Of a stretch of DNA of 64,000 nucleotides, positions 12,166 through 24,383 are shown in pieces. The stretch lies in contig OZ022585.1 in NCBI GenBank assembly GCA_963669155.1, positions 10,767,378 through 10,831,377 on the forward strand. The letters run 5' to 3'. The DNA comes from Arbacia lixula. Taxonomy: Eukaryota; Echinodermata; Echinoidea; Arbacioida; Arbaciidae. The notes under the pieces are model-generated. The model made no database searches. It saw only the letters and a list, made by a program, of their open reading frames with translations, and had not been told where the DNA came from. Position 1 is the first letter of the stretch; each line of letters begins with the position of its first letter. The position numbers and the translations under genes were made by a program.

Positions 12166-12220
<55 letters not shown>
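12166..12220. repeat. (GT)n microsatellite
   Basis: An uninterrupted GT run of more than 25 units. Confidence 0.95.
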
Positions 12221-12223
<3 letters not shown>

Positions 12224-12799
12224 TTAATTGGTAGATGGGGGGTAGTGTGCGACGATCCTTGACTTCATTACACACTTCATTATTTTGTGCCCTGGGTCAT
12301 GTTGCATATAGGTTTTCAAATATTGTAGGTTACCATCAATTATAACTACCGTAGCAACACGTGCACTAATGAGAGCTCATTGGCTGTCGCCATTGTGGGT
12401 ACTGTACCATTGATGGTAAGTTACAATAATTGAAAAACTACAGGGGCCTATAGATGCAACATAAATTATGGCCCTGCATGGTTTGACCTTGGAAACTGTA
12501 GGTAGATAACTGAGCTAGCAACGAATGTACCGAAGGAATTTGTCATCATCTCGATAGCCTAGCTAGGTTATACGTATACAGAGCACATATGACGGAGCTC
12601 TCAGTTTGCCAACGACTTGCCAACTGCATGAGCTTTTCTGTTCCCAACAAATTTCGATTTCACTAGAGACGGCCGGGTGGGCGTGGTAGTTTATCTCACA
12701 TCGGTTCGATGAATGCAGCTGCTTGTGCTTGAATTGATTAAGCTTCCATTTTGTGGGACATGAACGTGCCTTACATTATTGCATGCAATTGTACCCCGC

Positions 12800-12801
<2 letters not shown>

Positions 12802-12832
<31 letters not shown>

Positions 12833-12990
12833 ATACATACCCCATCCGCCCACAATATGTGAACGTTGTGCCCAGTGGCATTGTACTGACCCGGCCGCCC
12901 CCCTCCCCCTCTTCCACACACACACAGACACACACGGACACACAGACACACACACAGACACACACACAGACACAGACACACAAGACACAC

Positions 12991-13059
<69 letters not shown>
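12802..13059. repeat. (CA)n microsatellite cluster
   Basis: Two CA tracts, 12802-12830 and 12916-13059, with interruptions (CACAGACA). The open frames through it are repeat artefacts. Confidence 0.9.
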
Positions 13060-13064
<5 letters not shown>

Positions 13065-13109
13065 ACATGTAGGCCTACACGTGCGCAGAATGCATGAACC
13101 CATCTAACT

Positions 13110-14560
13110 GCTTCAATACTTCACCCTCGATCTCTCCCGTTTTCTGTTTAGTTTTCCATTTTTGTCTTTTATATCACTTCCTATTTCCTCTTATCTCTCA
13201 GCAGTCTTATTTTGTCAAGGCAACAGGTCGCATTGACGCAGGCAGGCATTGTAACCGTGGCCTCGATTGTGGATCGTGACCTTATGAGAGCCTTTCTTCG
13301 CTTGTTTACGATCAATGGAATACACGGTGAGTGGAGGCGGGGAAGTTCCACTTCTAAAAATAGCCCTAGCTAACACAGCACAGACCGCGATAGATGCAAA
13401 TGTTACCGAAGCACTCAGCCGACCGGTGTGTCTATCAAAGAAAACGAAACCCCCGTGTATCATTTTGGAATGAAACGTGGAAAACAAGTGAAAGAGATAA
13501 GACGATTCAAAATATGGACTTTGATTCGAATCTGATATGGACGTTTGCACGTTGTCATACAGTTGCAGTCCTACCAGTATAGACACTAGCAGACGAATTT
13601 ACGTAGCCGCTGGTTCGCCGATGTCGAGCTCGCATGCATGGGGTGAGTTGATCGTGGAAAAATAATTGATTTTAAATTTGAGCTATTCATGTGTGTATCA
13701 CAGAACACAATACATCTATAGTGTATTGTGGCGTATGATGATAGTACTAGTTTTGGCCATCAGCCAAGGCTTGTTCATGTATAGTAGATCTAGTGGGTGA
13801 GTATTACTATTGGGGACATGATAGCGTATCAAATCTCATAAAATATGAATTACAAGTCTAAGGTAGGCAACTAGAGCCATATATGAATTCAAATGTATGC
13901 ATATAGTATGCATATATTATACAGTATATGGATCTTAATATTGATAGCTGGTCATTGACAGTTAGAAAGTTGCATGTTGTAATGTAGAGTGTACACTATT
14001 ATCCCTGGTCATAAATATTCAACCTGAGTGATAGACTAGAGATTATTTAGTGTAGAATCTTGTTGCAATTGTAAGTTTTTATTATCAATTTACATACAAA
14101 TGACAAGTACAAGGATAATCAGTTATGTTGTCATCGTCATCACCATTAAGTATTGGATTGAAGATTATAATGAAATAATGTCTTTTGGAGTTATATCAGC
14201 TCATACATATTGTTACCTAGACGATTGTAAGTACAGTTGCAATTGAACTAGCCAGTGTAAGCTTGTTGTATTGTAGCTTTTGCTGTGATCATACTAGGAT
14301 GATACGTTACAACAAAGATATGACGTACCGTCCATTTGTATAGAAACATGGTACACCACCTGTTTTCTTTTTCCTTATAATCATGCAGATCTGTTGCTCA
14401 TTGGGCCATTCTCTGTAAAAAGTGTGCAATTCATAATACAAAATGACAAAAATGTCAACATCAAAGAAACTTGACACAAAAACACTCAATGGGTAACTTT
14501 AGGCAACCAGCATATTTTCAAGACATATTGACTAAACTCTGACACATTTCGGAAACGTTA
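13110..14560. other. Intergenic; possible 5' exon or promoter region
   Basis: 13215-13640 is richer in CpG than its flanks and has donor-like sites at 13328 (CACG|GTGAGT) and 13641 (GGG|GTGAGT). It might hold a noncoding first exon of the downstream TAZ-pseudokinase gene; there is no direct support. The remainder is AT-rich with nothing recognised. Confidence 0.2.
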
Positions 14561-14581
14561 TGTGCTTGTAGGTACACTCCA

Positions 14582-16075
14582 GCTCAAAGGAATTGGCATA
14601 GGGAAAGGAAAGGGAAGAAAGGGGTGGTGCATGTTGGCCTTAAACCTGCCAACCCCTGTTCGCAGCCTGTTGAGAGTGACCCAGTCCTTGCGGGGTAGGT
14701 TCGCGCCTGGTGGGAGTTTTGTGTTTGGAGACACCGTGCATTGGGGGGGGGGGGGGGGGGTCTGGGGTCTGCTGCCAGCTGGCCTTCCCTGCGGTCCTCA
14801 ATGGTACATGTATGGTGTAGGGGGTGTGTGTGCTCTTGAAGTGCCTTGTTTACTAGTTGCTGTGTGTAGTGTTCTCTGCGGTTAGCGGGGGTAGCAATGC
14901 CAGAAAGCACTGGCAAGAGATCAGTTGGCGTTGGTCTGAGGCATCCAGTGATGATCCTCATGGATTCGTTCAGTGTTGTGTCGAGTTTTGGTGTGTGTGA
15001 GCTACGACACCAGGCAGGGCGAGAGCTCCAGCGCGAAGAGTGGAGGTTTTAGCACCCCAGGTGGTGCCCGCAAGGCGGCGAAGCAGATTATTTCTTGCTG
15101 ACACTTTAGCTCGGAGTGAGTCGAGGTGTGGTTTGAAGGTCAGCTGTCTGTCTAGCTTCACTCCGAGGTATGTTGGGGTTGGGGTATAGGGCAGTGGATT
15201 CCCGTTGACATGTACGGTTAGCTGACGATTCGCTTCTTTGGTGTTGAGGTGGAAGGCAGTGGCAGAGGTTTTTGCAGCATTCAGCGTTAGTCGCCAGATC
15301 TTCAGATAGTTTGCAATCTTCGCCATGTCGGATGTGAGGACGTCTTCAACCTTTGACCACACTTTGGCCGAGTGAAAAAGGGCATGGTCATCTGCATAGC
15401 CGTACTGTCGTGCAACAGTCTTGGGCATATCACTGATGTAGATGTTGAAGAGCCTTGGGGCCATGACTAAACCTTGGGGAAGTCCGTTTCTGAGGCGTCG
15501 AGGACGGCTGGACTGTCCATCGCTGGTTTTCAGGACAAAGCTGCGGTTAGATAGGATGTTGGAGATGAATCCTACTAAGTGGCGGTCTGGGATCATCTGG
15601 AGAAGCTTCAGGGTGAGTCCCTGGTGCCACACAGTGTCATAGGCAGCAGTTAGGTCCACCAGGATGGCACCAGCCTTGTGGCTTCTCTCGAAACTGCTCT
15701 CGATGTCGTTGGTGAGCAGGACTACTTGTTGGACGGAAACCTGCTTGCTCGTCAGGAAGTTGGGGTCGACGATTGGTTCCAGCCGGGCTAGGAGGAGTCT
15801 TTCGAGTAGCTTGAAGGGGATGCAGAGGAGAGAGATTGGTCTGTAGTTCTTGGGGTTATCCACAGGCTTATTTGGCTTGGGTAAGGTGATGATGGTTGCT
15901 TTACGCCATATCTTGGGGATAGACTGGTGGGTGAGGCAGGATGAGTAGAATAGGCGGAGCCATTCCAGGCATTTTGGACCACAGGGCAGAAGAAACTCTG
16001 GCGGCAAATTGTATGGTCCTTGAGCCTTTCCGCTTTTCAGGTACCGATTGCTGTATTGCAAGAGGTACTCATTGC
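14582..16075 (-). mobile_element. Degraded non-LTR retrotransposon (reverse transcriptase C-terminal half)
   Basis: A minus-strand frame (16061 to 14970) encodes RT motifs in order: KPNKPVDNPKNYRPISLL, a D-x-AYDTVW motif A, NGLPQGLVMAP motif B and YADDHALF motif C, followed by YLGVKLDRQLTFKPH of the thumb. The catalytic YADD and motif A Asp are present. Near 14980 the frame shifts and several residues are lost, after which NESMRIITGCLRPTP continues in another frame to about 14820. The 5' half (endonuclease) is missing and a G-run lies inside the 3' end. Jockey-like by motif style. It is not functional. Confidence 0.85.
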
Positions 16076-18350
16076 TGTAGTACAGATAATATGATCAAAT
16101 GTAACAGGTAATTTTGCATCGATATGATTATCTGCTGTCCCAAGCACATCTCGCATCGACCATTCTATCTAATATCTAATCAGCAACGTATCTGATGTGC
16201 AGTTTTCGCTCTCATACTCTTTTTTTTACAGAAATAATTCTTTGCTTAAAAATGTAATGTCATATGTGAAATTATATATTAGTTCTAGTATTCAAGAGTA
16301 CATGAGCTTTGTGTTTATTAACAACATACTCTTTTGAAATATGAAGCAAATATCAAGTAATATATGATCTTAGTTCATCAAAACGTTGGAGTAGTTGGAC
16401 CCGTTTATATTTATGTAACAAGAACTGCAAAAGATACCGTGGTACTTAATTATACGCTCCAATACACTGCTGTACTACAGAATTCTTGACCTTTTCTTAT
16501 GACTCACAACACAACTAAGGGTAATGTATCTGGCGATAATTTGGCGACAGGGTCTCAATGGTCCCCCAAAGAAATAAACCAAAGAGTTTAAACCAAAGAC
16601 AAATTATTTGAAAGATACAAGATGTTAACATGCTGGAGACACAAAAATTGTGTAAAATGCAAACTTTTTTGGAGAATGGCCCACTTGCCTTAGGGAATTT
16701 TTGTGCAAAAATCCACTAATGGCGCATAAACTTGTTAAATAAACATGTACGTGGAGACGATTTGCTTTGCAAAGACCGTATGTCTCCCTTGATTGGTCTT
16801 TCTAGACAGACATGTACAAGGCGATCCTTTGGTAAAAATAATTGAAACATGATATATTTGACATGGCACACTAGTTTCCATTGAAGTCCTCCCTCCCCCT
16901 TTCCCCTTCCCCCCTTCCCCCTCTGCCCACCTTTACCCCCACCCCCCGCTCCCTCTCTCTCATCTTCCTTTCTTTCATTTCCCCCTCCACTTTCTCTATT
17001 GTTCTCATTCTTTGTGTCTCGAATAGAATATTGCATGTCTCATATTGTCTCTCTCCTTCTTTTCACCCCCCTCCCACCCCCTCCCACCCCCTCCCACCCC
17101 CCCCCCCCCAGCCTCTCACCGACATACAGACAGGTGCCCAGTAACATCTGTATAGAAAGGCCACTCAAGGAAAGCAAGGAATGTGGTCTTCATTTACATG
17201 TATTGAGCAGGTGGTCGAAATATGTACATGTTTCTTCAATACAGGTTTCAATGACAGATATTATGCAATGGGAACAAAAAAAAACGTGGTCTTTATGTAT
17301 CTGTAGGCAGGTGGTCGTTATAAACAGGTTGCTGTTAAGAAGCAAGTTTACTTATAAAGTATACAACTGTACTTTTATATGACCAGACTCAATTGTGATT
17401 GCAGTGCATAAACAAGATCCAGTAAACATCCACATTCTAGAATATATGGGACATCAATTTGATATCAACTCTTTATAGGCCATTAGTGCATTTTGGCACA
17501 AGTTATACCAAGAAATCCCATGTACCGTAGCAGCTTTTTTCACCAAAAATGGAAACATTTTGTGGTCGCTGCAATGCTCTAACATTAGCTTGAAATCGTG
17601 GATTTTGTCTGTAATATGACTATAAGGAAGTATGCCCTCAAGGAGTGGAGTGGGAGAGGAAATGGATTCAAAGTGATTAGACTTAATTTTGAAAAAAAAT
17701 AAAATGAAGTGAACTGGCAGTCATTCACACAATCATGAGGGTCCTCATACACTTGCACCAAATGATTGTGAGGCTTCTAAAATTAGCGAAAGTCCAAGTT
17801 GCCAGATATCTTCCCCAAAATGAAACCCAAACATAATGCTTTGAGTGGAGTGTGATTTCTTCAATATTTAGTGCAACACTGCAATGTGTTCCCAATCTAA
17901 ATGACCGCACACAAAAATATGTTACTTGATGAAGTTGCATGTGACTCAAAGACTCATGCCTTCTCTAGACATGTGGCAGATACACACTTGTTGCCAATCC
18001 GGACATCACATTTTTCAGACCATTGTAAATGGTAGGTGGGTTATTTCTTTAATGTAAATGAGCCTCATAAAGTAGACCTTTGCTCCCTCGAACATATGTA
18101 TATATGAGAGTGTTGGGGAAAACCAGTAAATTTGAGAAGCAGAGGAGAAGTTATTGTCAAATTGAACTCCCAGAAAACATGGAACAGGAAATACAATTAA
18201 TTTGCTTCTGCAGGAAACAAACATGCTGTATGCAGTTTTCGCTTTCATTTTAATGTTTAAAAGTTTTTTTGTGGTTGGATGAGGAGGATGTTGTTTCAAG
18301 CACAAAGCATTGGAATGAACTACAGTTCATTGTAAAATATCATCTGTTTC
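16076..18350. other. Intergenic, no gene seen
   Basis: AT-rich. A C/T-rich stretch with repeated CTCCCACCCC lies at 16881-17110. No coding sequence is recognised. Confidence 0.4.
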
Positions 18351-18355
18351 TTTAT

Positions 18356-18715
18356 CAAGCTATCTTTATCCATCTATTTGTTTTCACATCTCAATTCAAT
18401 ATATTGTATGTTTATCTCAGCGTGTATGTGTATCAATCTATATACCTACATGTATCTATCCATCTATCTATCTAGATGTATCTATTTATCTCTCTTTCCA
18501 TCTATCTGTCTATCTTCATCTAGATCTATCTACATGTCTTTTCATCCACCTATCTACTTATCTATCTTCTTATGTGCATCTTGCCAATTTGTGAGCAATA
18601 TAAGTCTGTATATCTGTCTTTCTGTACATATAGATCTATGTCTTATTGTTATCCATAATCCAGGAGGTTTATCTACCTGCATCTATCTATCTAGTCTGCA
18701 TTAATCTGCATCTAT
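18356..18715. repeat. Degenerate TATC-type tetranucleotide repeat
   Basis: Diverged units of ATCT and CTGT. Related in kind to the larger arrays at 26262-29880. Confidence 0.7.
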
Positions 18716-18726
18716 TTTAGGAATCA

Positions 18727-18837
18727 GGGGCCATATTCATGAAACCTTACTAAGCCTAGTTGGTTGCTAAAGTGCTTTCAGCTACATGCATTTTTAGTAA
18801 TTGACGAGGCTAGTAAGCTTTCATGGATATGGCCCCA
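18727..18837. mobile_element. Small inverted-repeat MITE
   Basis: Ends GGGGCCATATTCATGAAA and a complementary TTTCATGGATATGGCCCC, 111 bp, no coding capacity. Confidence 0.65.
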
Positions 18838-18839
18838 GG

Positions 18840-19980
18840 AATTAAGTTGGAGTATGATGATGTGAGTGGTGGATGTATCCTGCTTGTATAGATCTCACAT
18901 GGTTTCAGATTTCTGTGCAAACATACATCGTGCAATATAAAGTGTAAGTTATAAAAACATGCATAATACATAAAATACATTAATCTTAAATGCGAATAAA
19001 GTACTTAGAAAAAAACAGTTATTGCCAAGAACTCACAGAACAAGGGCATAGTTATATGGAAGAAACACAATATTTACACTGGAATGAATAAGTCAAAAGA
19101 GCTGGCAAGTCTTGTATGATTTATAAGGCAACCTCACATGTACAGCAAAACCATTAATTTAAGTGATACTTAGAATAGACCAGTTCATAATTACGTTATG
19201 GTCAGACAATCCACTGAATAAATACTACTAGACTGATGACTGGGATTTTTTCAAGAAGCTGTGTGTTGGACGATTGAAGGGAAGACATTTTACAGTGTGC
19301 GCGGAACAATAATTCAAGCAGATGCATGTGGTGGAATGTTCTTTCACTATACCTTCTCAGAGCTGAAAAGCTGTTGCCATATATTTGCATGATACTAGAT
19401 TGAAATGTAGCCAACTATCTAATGAATTCCCATTTTACTCTGTGAGTACTTAAATTGACCTGAGGTCATTTCCTACCAGCAATAATCTGCTCATGCGCAA
19501 GTTGAAATTACGAAATGGCTTATTGTTTTGATATTGAGCATGTAATGAAAGCCTTTCCTATGTTGTTGCTCCTCATAGCTTAGGCGGGTCTGGTGTTTAC
19601 TGTGGGAAGCGAGACTTGTACCAATATGACCTTGGTGAAGTCAAAAGCTGACTGTTCAGCTCCAGTAGGTTTAGAGAATGCTCCAGTGAATGTGGGATTC
19701 CAGAATGAACCGTTTGATGCCATGTCCCAAACACTGAAACCGGTAGCTCTATTATGAATCAGTGTTACGTACATGTTCAGATCCATGAAGCAAGGTGCTT
19801 TAACAGGGAGTGACTGTGTGAATGTATGCCGACTTGACTTAATTTGAATGAAAGTAGACAAACAAAGATTTTGCAGGAAACAGCAACTGTGAAAATGTGA
19901 TTTTTCTCTTAATGCACAATGCTATTCATTGTGTTCTTTGCATGAAGTTCGGCTTGAGAAGTAGCCCCATGAAAATGTGT
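18840..19980. other. Intergenic, no gene seen
   Basis: No homology, clear repeat or exon is recognised. Confidence 0.35.
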
Positions 19981-19981
19981 A

Positions 19982-20435
19982 TTAAAGTGAAAGTCCATCC
20001 TGAAGTTGAATTGGTTTTAATATAGCAGAACAATTAAAGCACCATATTAGGGGAGGTTGATAAAAATATGTCAAAGGATAAAAAAGTTGTGACATATTTT
20101 AAATTTTAAATTTTGTGACATCAGCTGTGAGCTGCTGTCCCTTATTTTGTGTTCTGTATGATTCCATAAAGTGCCCTTTTTCTGTTTTTTTAATGAAAGA
20201 ATAAATCTTTTTCATAGATGTGTGTGTAAAAAAATGTTTAGTATCCTTTGAGAGTTTGATATAATGGAAATGTAAACAAATATAAACCACAGCATATAGC
20301 AGAGTAGCTCGCAAATGATGTCACAAATTTAAGAATATGAAAATTCATAACTCTGTTATTTTTTTTGTCAAACCTTCACTAATTTGATTCTTTCACATTT
20401 CCGCTTTTAGTTAAACCAGGGATACTGTTCTGAAA
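19982..20435. mobile_element. TTAA-type palindromic MITE, family C copy 1 (diverged)
   Basis: Starts TTAAAGTGAAAGTCCATCC. The interior has GTGACATCAG and ATGATGTCAC in mirror positions, and GTATGATTCCATAAA as in the copy at 59749. The right end is decayed. Confidence 0.55.
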
Positions 20436-21059
20436 GTACATAACCTTCTTTCTTTGAACCAATGCTCGGCACCACCAAAAAGTTATGTGTTATGCTCAAC
20501 ATGTGCTTTTAAGGTGTTTAAACAATTACGAGCGTTATTGTGTAGCAATGGCTTCTCAGAGAGAACAGAAGACATGTAGAGTCTCATTTTGCCTGTGCAG
20601 TTCTGTTAATGGCATTAATACTTTTGTGAGCAAAAAAAGATGTAAGCAAACAAAAGTGAACAAGTTTTTCAAGTTAAATATCTCAGGTGAATGCAAACAC
20701 TGTCAATGATACTACATGTATGTGTACACAACTTAATAAGATGTAATTTTGACCGTGATTGAATCCTTAAATTCTGGAAAAATCTGAAAAGTGCTGAAAT
20801 AAGTCAACTTTGCAGGTGAGAAATATATCTTCTATCTCTGTTTATTTATCATTCCTCAATCCTTAAAAGAAGAAAGCTGACTACAATATCTTTGATGGTG
20901 TTGGTCTTAACTTTCTTGAAAATTGCAAAATAATGTGATAATAAGCACAGCTTTGAGAGACAAAATTTTCAAGATCCATGTAAAGTTAAGCCCGTACATG
21001 TAGTTCCAGAAATCAAATAAAAAGTACTTGGTCATTATCATGTACATGTATTTCGATAT

Positions 21060-21552
21060 CTTCCCACCCCATAGAGAAAGGGGGGGGGGGGGGTGGGATG
21101 GGGTGGGAAGATCTTAGGAAGCAAGATACATAGGAACTTTAGTCAGAGAGACAGAGGGGATGGGGTGGGGTGTGGGGGATGGGTGGGTGGGGGAGATCTT
21201 AGGGAGCAAGATACATAGGAACTTTAGGTAGAGAGACAGGGGGGGGGGGGGTGGGCAGGGAGAGAAAGAGGGGGGAGTGGGGGAAGATCTTAGGGAGCAA
21301 GATATATAGGAACTTAGGCAGATAGAGAGAGGGTTGGGAGATCTTAAAGAACAAGATACATAGGAACTTTAGGCAGAGAGAGGGGGGGGGGGGGAGTTAG
21401 GGAGAGAATGAGAGGGAGGGAGGGAGAGAGAGAAAGAAGGAAGTAAGAAGTAGAGAGAGAGATGGGGGGTGGGGAGTGGGGTGAAATCTTATGGAGCAAG
21501 ATACATAGGAACTTAAGGCAGAGAGAGAGAGAAGGGGAAGGAAGAGAGAAAG

Positions 21553-21615
<63 letters not shown>

Positions 21616-21750
21616 TGGGGTGGGGGGGATGGGGAGAGATCTTAGGGAGCAAGATACATGAATGTTAGGCAGAGAGAGAGAGAGAGAAGAGGGAAGGGAG
21701 AGAGAGGGGGGGGGGAAGAGAGGGAGGAAAGGAGAGAGAGAGAAATTTTA
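21060..21750. repeat. Purine-rich satellite with a recurring AGATCTTAGGGAGCAAGATA unit
   Basis: The core of AGATCTTA, GAGCAAGATACATAGGAACTT and GGCAGAGAGA recurs about six times, at 21107, 21195, 21286, 21340, 21485 and 21638, separated by variable G and GA runs. A (GA)n tract occupies 21558-21610. The + strand is almost pure purine. Confidence 0.8.
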
Positions 21751-21875
21751 CTGGTAGCATTGGGTTGCAGTCATTCAAGCTCTAAATGCAAATTATACAT
21801 GTTCTGAAGAGAATATGGTGCTGTGGAAAAAAACCCAGCTTTAATACGACCATTGTAGTAAGGAAATAGTTCTTT

Positions 21876-22398
21876 GTCTCGCCTTAAGGTCAGCTGAGAC
21901 CCAGTAATCACTTTTCCTGTTAGTCTGTTCCAAAAATGTTGTAGCTTTTGTTTAACTTGCTCTCATTTCTTAAATTTCCTCATCAATTGTGTTTATACTT
22001 GGTGCAAATGAGCCTAGGGTAATACGACCTGTGTGTTGATGAGGATGGAGAGGTCAGAAGTCATCTAGGGGTCAAAAGGTAAAAATGATATGATGCCATG
22101 TACATCATTTTTCTTTTAAGTTTTGGTTAAACTTGCTCTCATTTTTTGTGTGTGTTCCGGCATCAATTAAGTTCATATTTGGTACAAATGTGCATTGGGT
22201 AATACCACATTGTGTGTTGATGAGGATGATAAGGTCAAAGGTCATATCTAGGCACCATTTTGAATATATAAAAAGCAACTCAGCACTGTTATGTATTTTA
22301 TTTTGTTTCACATAAAGGCCCTCTTGGGGTCATAAGGTCGTATTGCATGTTTTATTGATTGTGAAATCAGGCAAGACTCTGGTCCGCGAACCACCTTG
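21876..22398. mobile_element. Dispersed repeat, GTCTCGCC family copy 1
   Basis: Starts GTCTCGCC and ends with GGCAAGACTC then a CGAACCACCTT segment. Internal duplicated blocks are ACTTGCTCTCATTTCTT, CATCAATT, GGTACAAATG and GTAATACCAC. Same family as 43945-44395. Confidence 0.65.
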
Positions 22399-22556
22399 TG
22401 ATTGTCTCATAAGAAAAGAATTATATTCCATGTGCATGTTTGTGCTCAAACAACCAGCTCTTGCATCGAGTGAACATCTCTATATTAACCTAATAAAAAA
22501 ATACAGCTGAATTTTATGATTTTTTTTCTTTCTTTTATAGTATTCTTCTTTTTATC

Positions 22557-22559
<3 letters not shown>

Positions 22560-22587
<28 letters not shown>

Positions 22588-22642
22588 CCCCTCTCCCTCT
22601 CCCCCCTCTCTCCCTCTCCCTCCCTCTCTCTCCCTCTCTCTC
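22560..22642. repeat. (CT)n-rich tract
   Basis: CT microsatellite with C interruptions. Confidence 0.85.
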
Positions 22643-23136
22643 GCCCCCACTGTCCCGTTCACATTTTGGAATTACGCTTCTCTTCTACATTTCACTATAC
22701 ACTTTTTGAATGCACCATTGTTAAATATGTGCCTAATTTGTGAAAAGAATATACATTGTATCTAATAACTTCCCCCCCCCCCTTAATCCTTCAAACAAAA
22801 CCAAAACTGCAGACAAAATACACAATACAATGATCAACTATGCCATGTATATTAGTCATTTATTCACAGCACAGGAAAATGGTTTCTGTGCTCCTGTTGA
22901 TTTTCTTTTGTAGTGCAGACATAAAATATTGTACCAGTACTGGCAAAATTAAGCATGCCAAGTGTACTTATAACAAAAACAGCAGAGAATTGAGAATGCA
23001 ATTTAATTTTAACACTGAAGTTTCAGTCCCACTGTCAAATTATTATTTTTTTTTCTGATTATTAATTATGCCTGTAACAGAAGAATGTAATTCCTTCATT
23101 TCTGTTACCATGGCTATTGCCAAACTCCATGTTCCA

Positions 23137-23356
23137 TACACTACAGCTCAAAGGATAGGGAAAGGGAGGAAAGGGCCAGAAGGGGCCTCAGTTTTGAACC
23201 GTGGTATATTTTGTCCAGTTCAGCATGAAACATGATGCAGTAGCCTAAAAAGCATCATGTTTCATGCTGAACTGGACAAAATAAACCGCTGTTTAAAACT
23301 GCAGCTCCTACCCTTTCTTCCCTTTTCCTATGCCAATTCCTTTGAGCTGTAGTGTA
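23137..23356. mobile_element. Palindromic element sharing its end with the 14582 retroelement
   Basis: Ends TACACTACAGCTCAAAGG and the complement TTTGAGCTGTAGTGTA. A central perfect arm is GTCCAGTTCAGCATGAAACA and its complement. The outer AGCTCAAAGGAATTGGCATA module also forms the edge of the retroelement remnant at 14580. Confidence 0.7.
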
Positions 23357-24160
23357 TACTGTATTGTTTCTCTCTCTTTAATTTGCTCTGAAGCGCCTTG
23401 AGCATCTAATTAAGATGGAAAGTGTGCTATATAAATTCTATATATTATTAATATTCTTATACATAGCCTTGTAATTTGTAACAAAGTTATGCTAAATCAA
23501 ACTGTGTACATTTCTCCTGAACTTCTTTTCCAGATCTAGGACTGCACTTTTAGTGACTGATGAGTTTCTTCTAGAAGATTGACCTGTCACTGAAAACCAT
23601 CACAACTGGATCCAGTTGGTGCAAAGAGATTGACAAATATTTGTGATTCATCACTTGGAACAATCATGTGATGTGCAAAATCAGTCAGCAGTTGGAGTCA
23701 GCATCAGTGACAGAATATATTGGCAGACCTGAAGCGAAGCATGGTATCAGGTTTCCGGTATGGAATTTGATATGTACTCATAGCTTTGAGACACATGCCG
23801 GACATATTGTGGACAGAGGGAAAAGAGAAAAGTTCTTTTAGATATCAGCTTCAGCCAATTCCACCCCATTTGCTGAACATGTTTCACTCCCGGCAAAAAA
23901 GAGAGTGTGCTGCAAATGATGTTTTCTTTTCTGAGGTTTATCACATCTCTAATTTAATTTGTACGATGCATTGTTGCTGAATCACTAATTATCAAATCAT
24001 TTATATAACTACAAATAATTTGAAATTTTCTAATTTTGGAGGCCATCCCCCCCCCCTAAAAAAAATAAAGAATAAATTATAAAAAGTGTTGATTTCCAAG
24101 TTACAGTGCTGCTGCTTACTATGAATTCCTCACCTGCAAGAAAATAAGATTTGCATTAAG

Positions 24161-24383
24161 ATGAGTGGTTCACGGTCCAACGAAAACCTCAACAATAACA
24201 ATCGGAGAGTAGAACCAATGGTTGGGGCACCTGGTCCCAACAGAGGTGGTGGTACTGTAGACGCTGGGTCCAAGTCAGCACTAGTCCCGAGGCAAGGTTC
24301 GGCTGAGGATCGCACACAGCACCCCCAAGGCTTCCTGAAGAGGACGTCATTTCAACGGCAGAGGAATGTTGACGAAAAAGAAG
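24161..24383 (+). CDS. TAZ-pseudokinase gene, exon 1 (coding start)
   Basis: ATG at 24161 is the first in-frame ATG after the TGA at 24122-24124. The donor is GAAG|GTATGC at 24384, phase 1. It encodes a low-complexity, Asn-, Gly- and Arg-rich N-terminus with no recognised domain. An out-of-frame ATG at 24120 is present upstream if the exon extends that far. A plausible 5'UTR acceptor (TTACAG, about 24099) suggests at least one further noncoding exon upstream. Confidence 0.75.

Noticed and set aside
12751..13107. Open frames in both strands with Thr-His and Cys-Val repeats
   Set aside because: Translations of a CA/GT microsatellite.
14562..14885. A 107-codon plus-strand frame rich in Gly and Val
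   Set aside because: It is antisense to the 3' end of the retroelement remnant and crosses a poly-G run.
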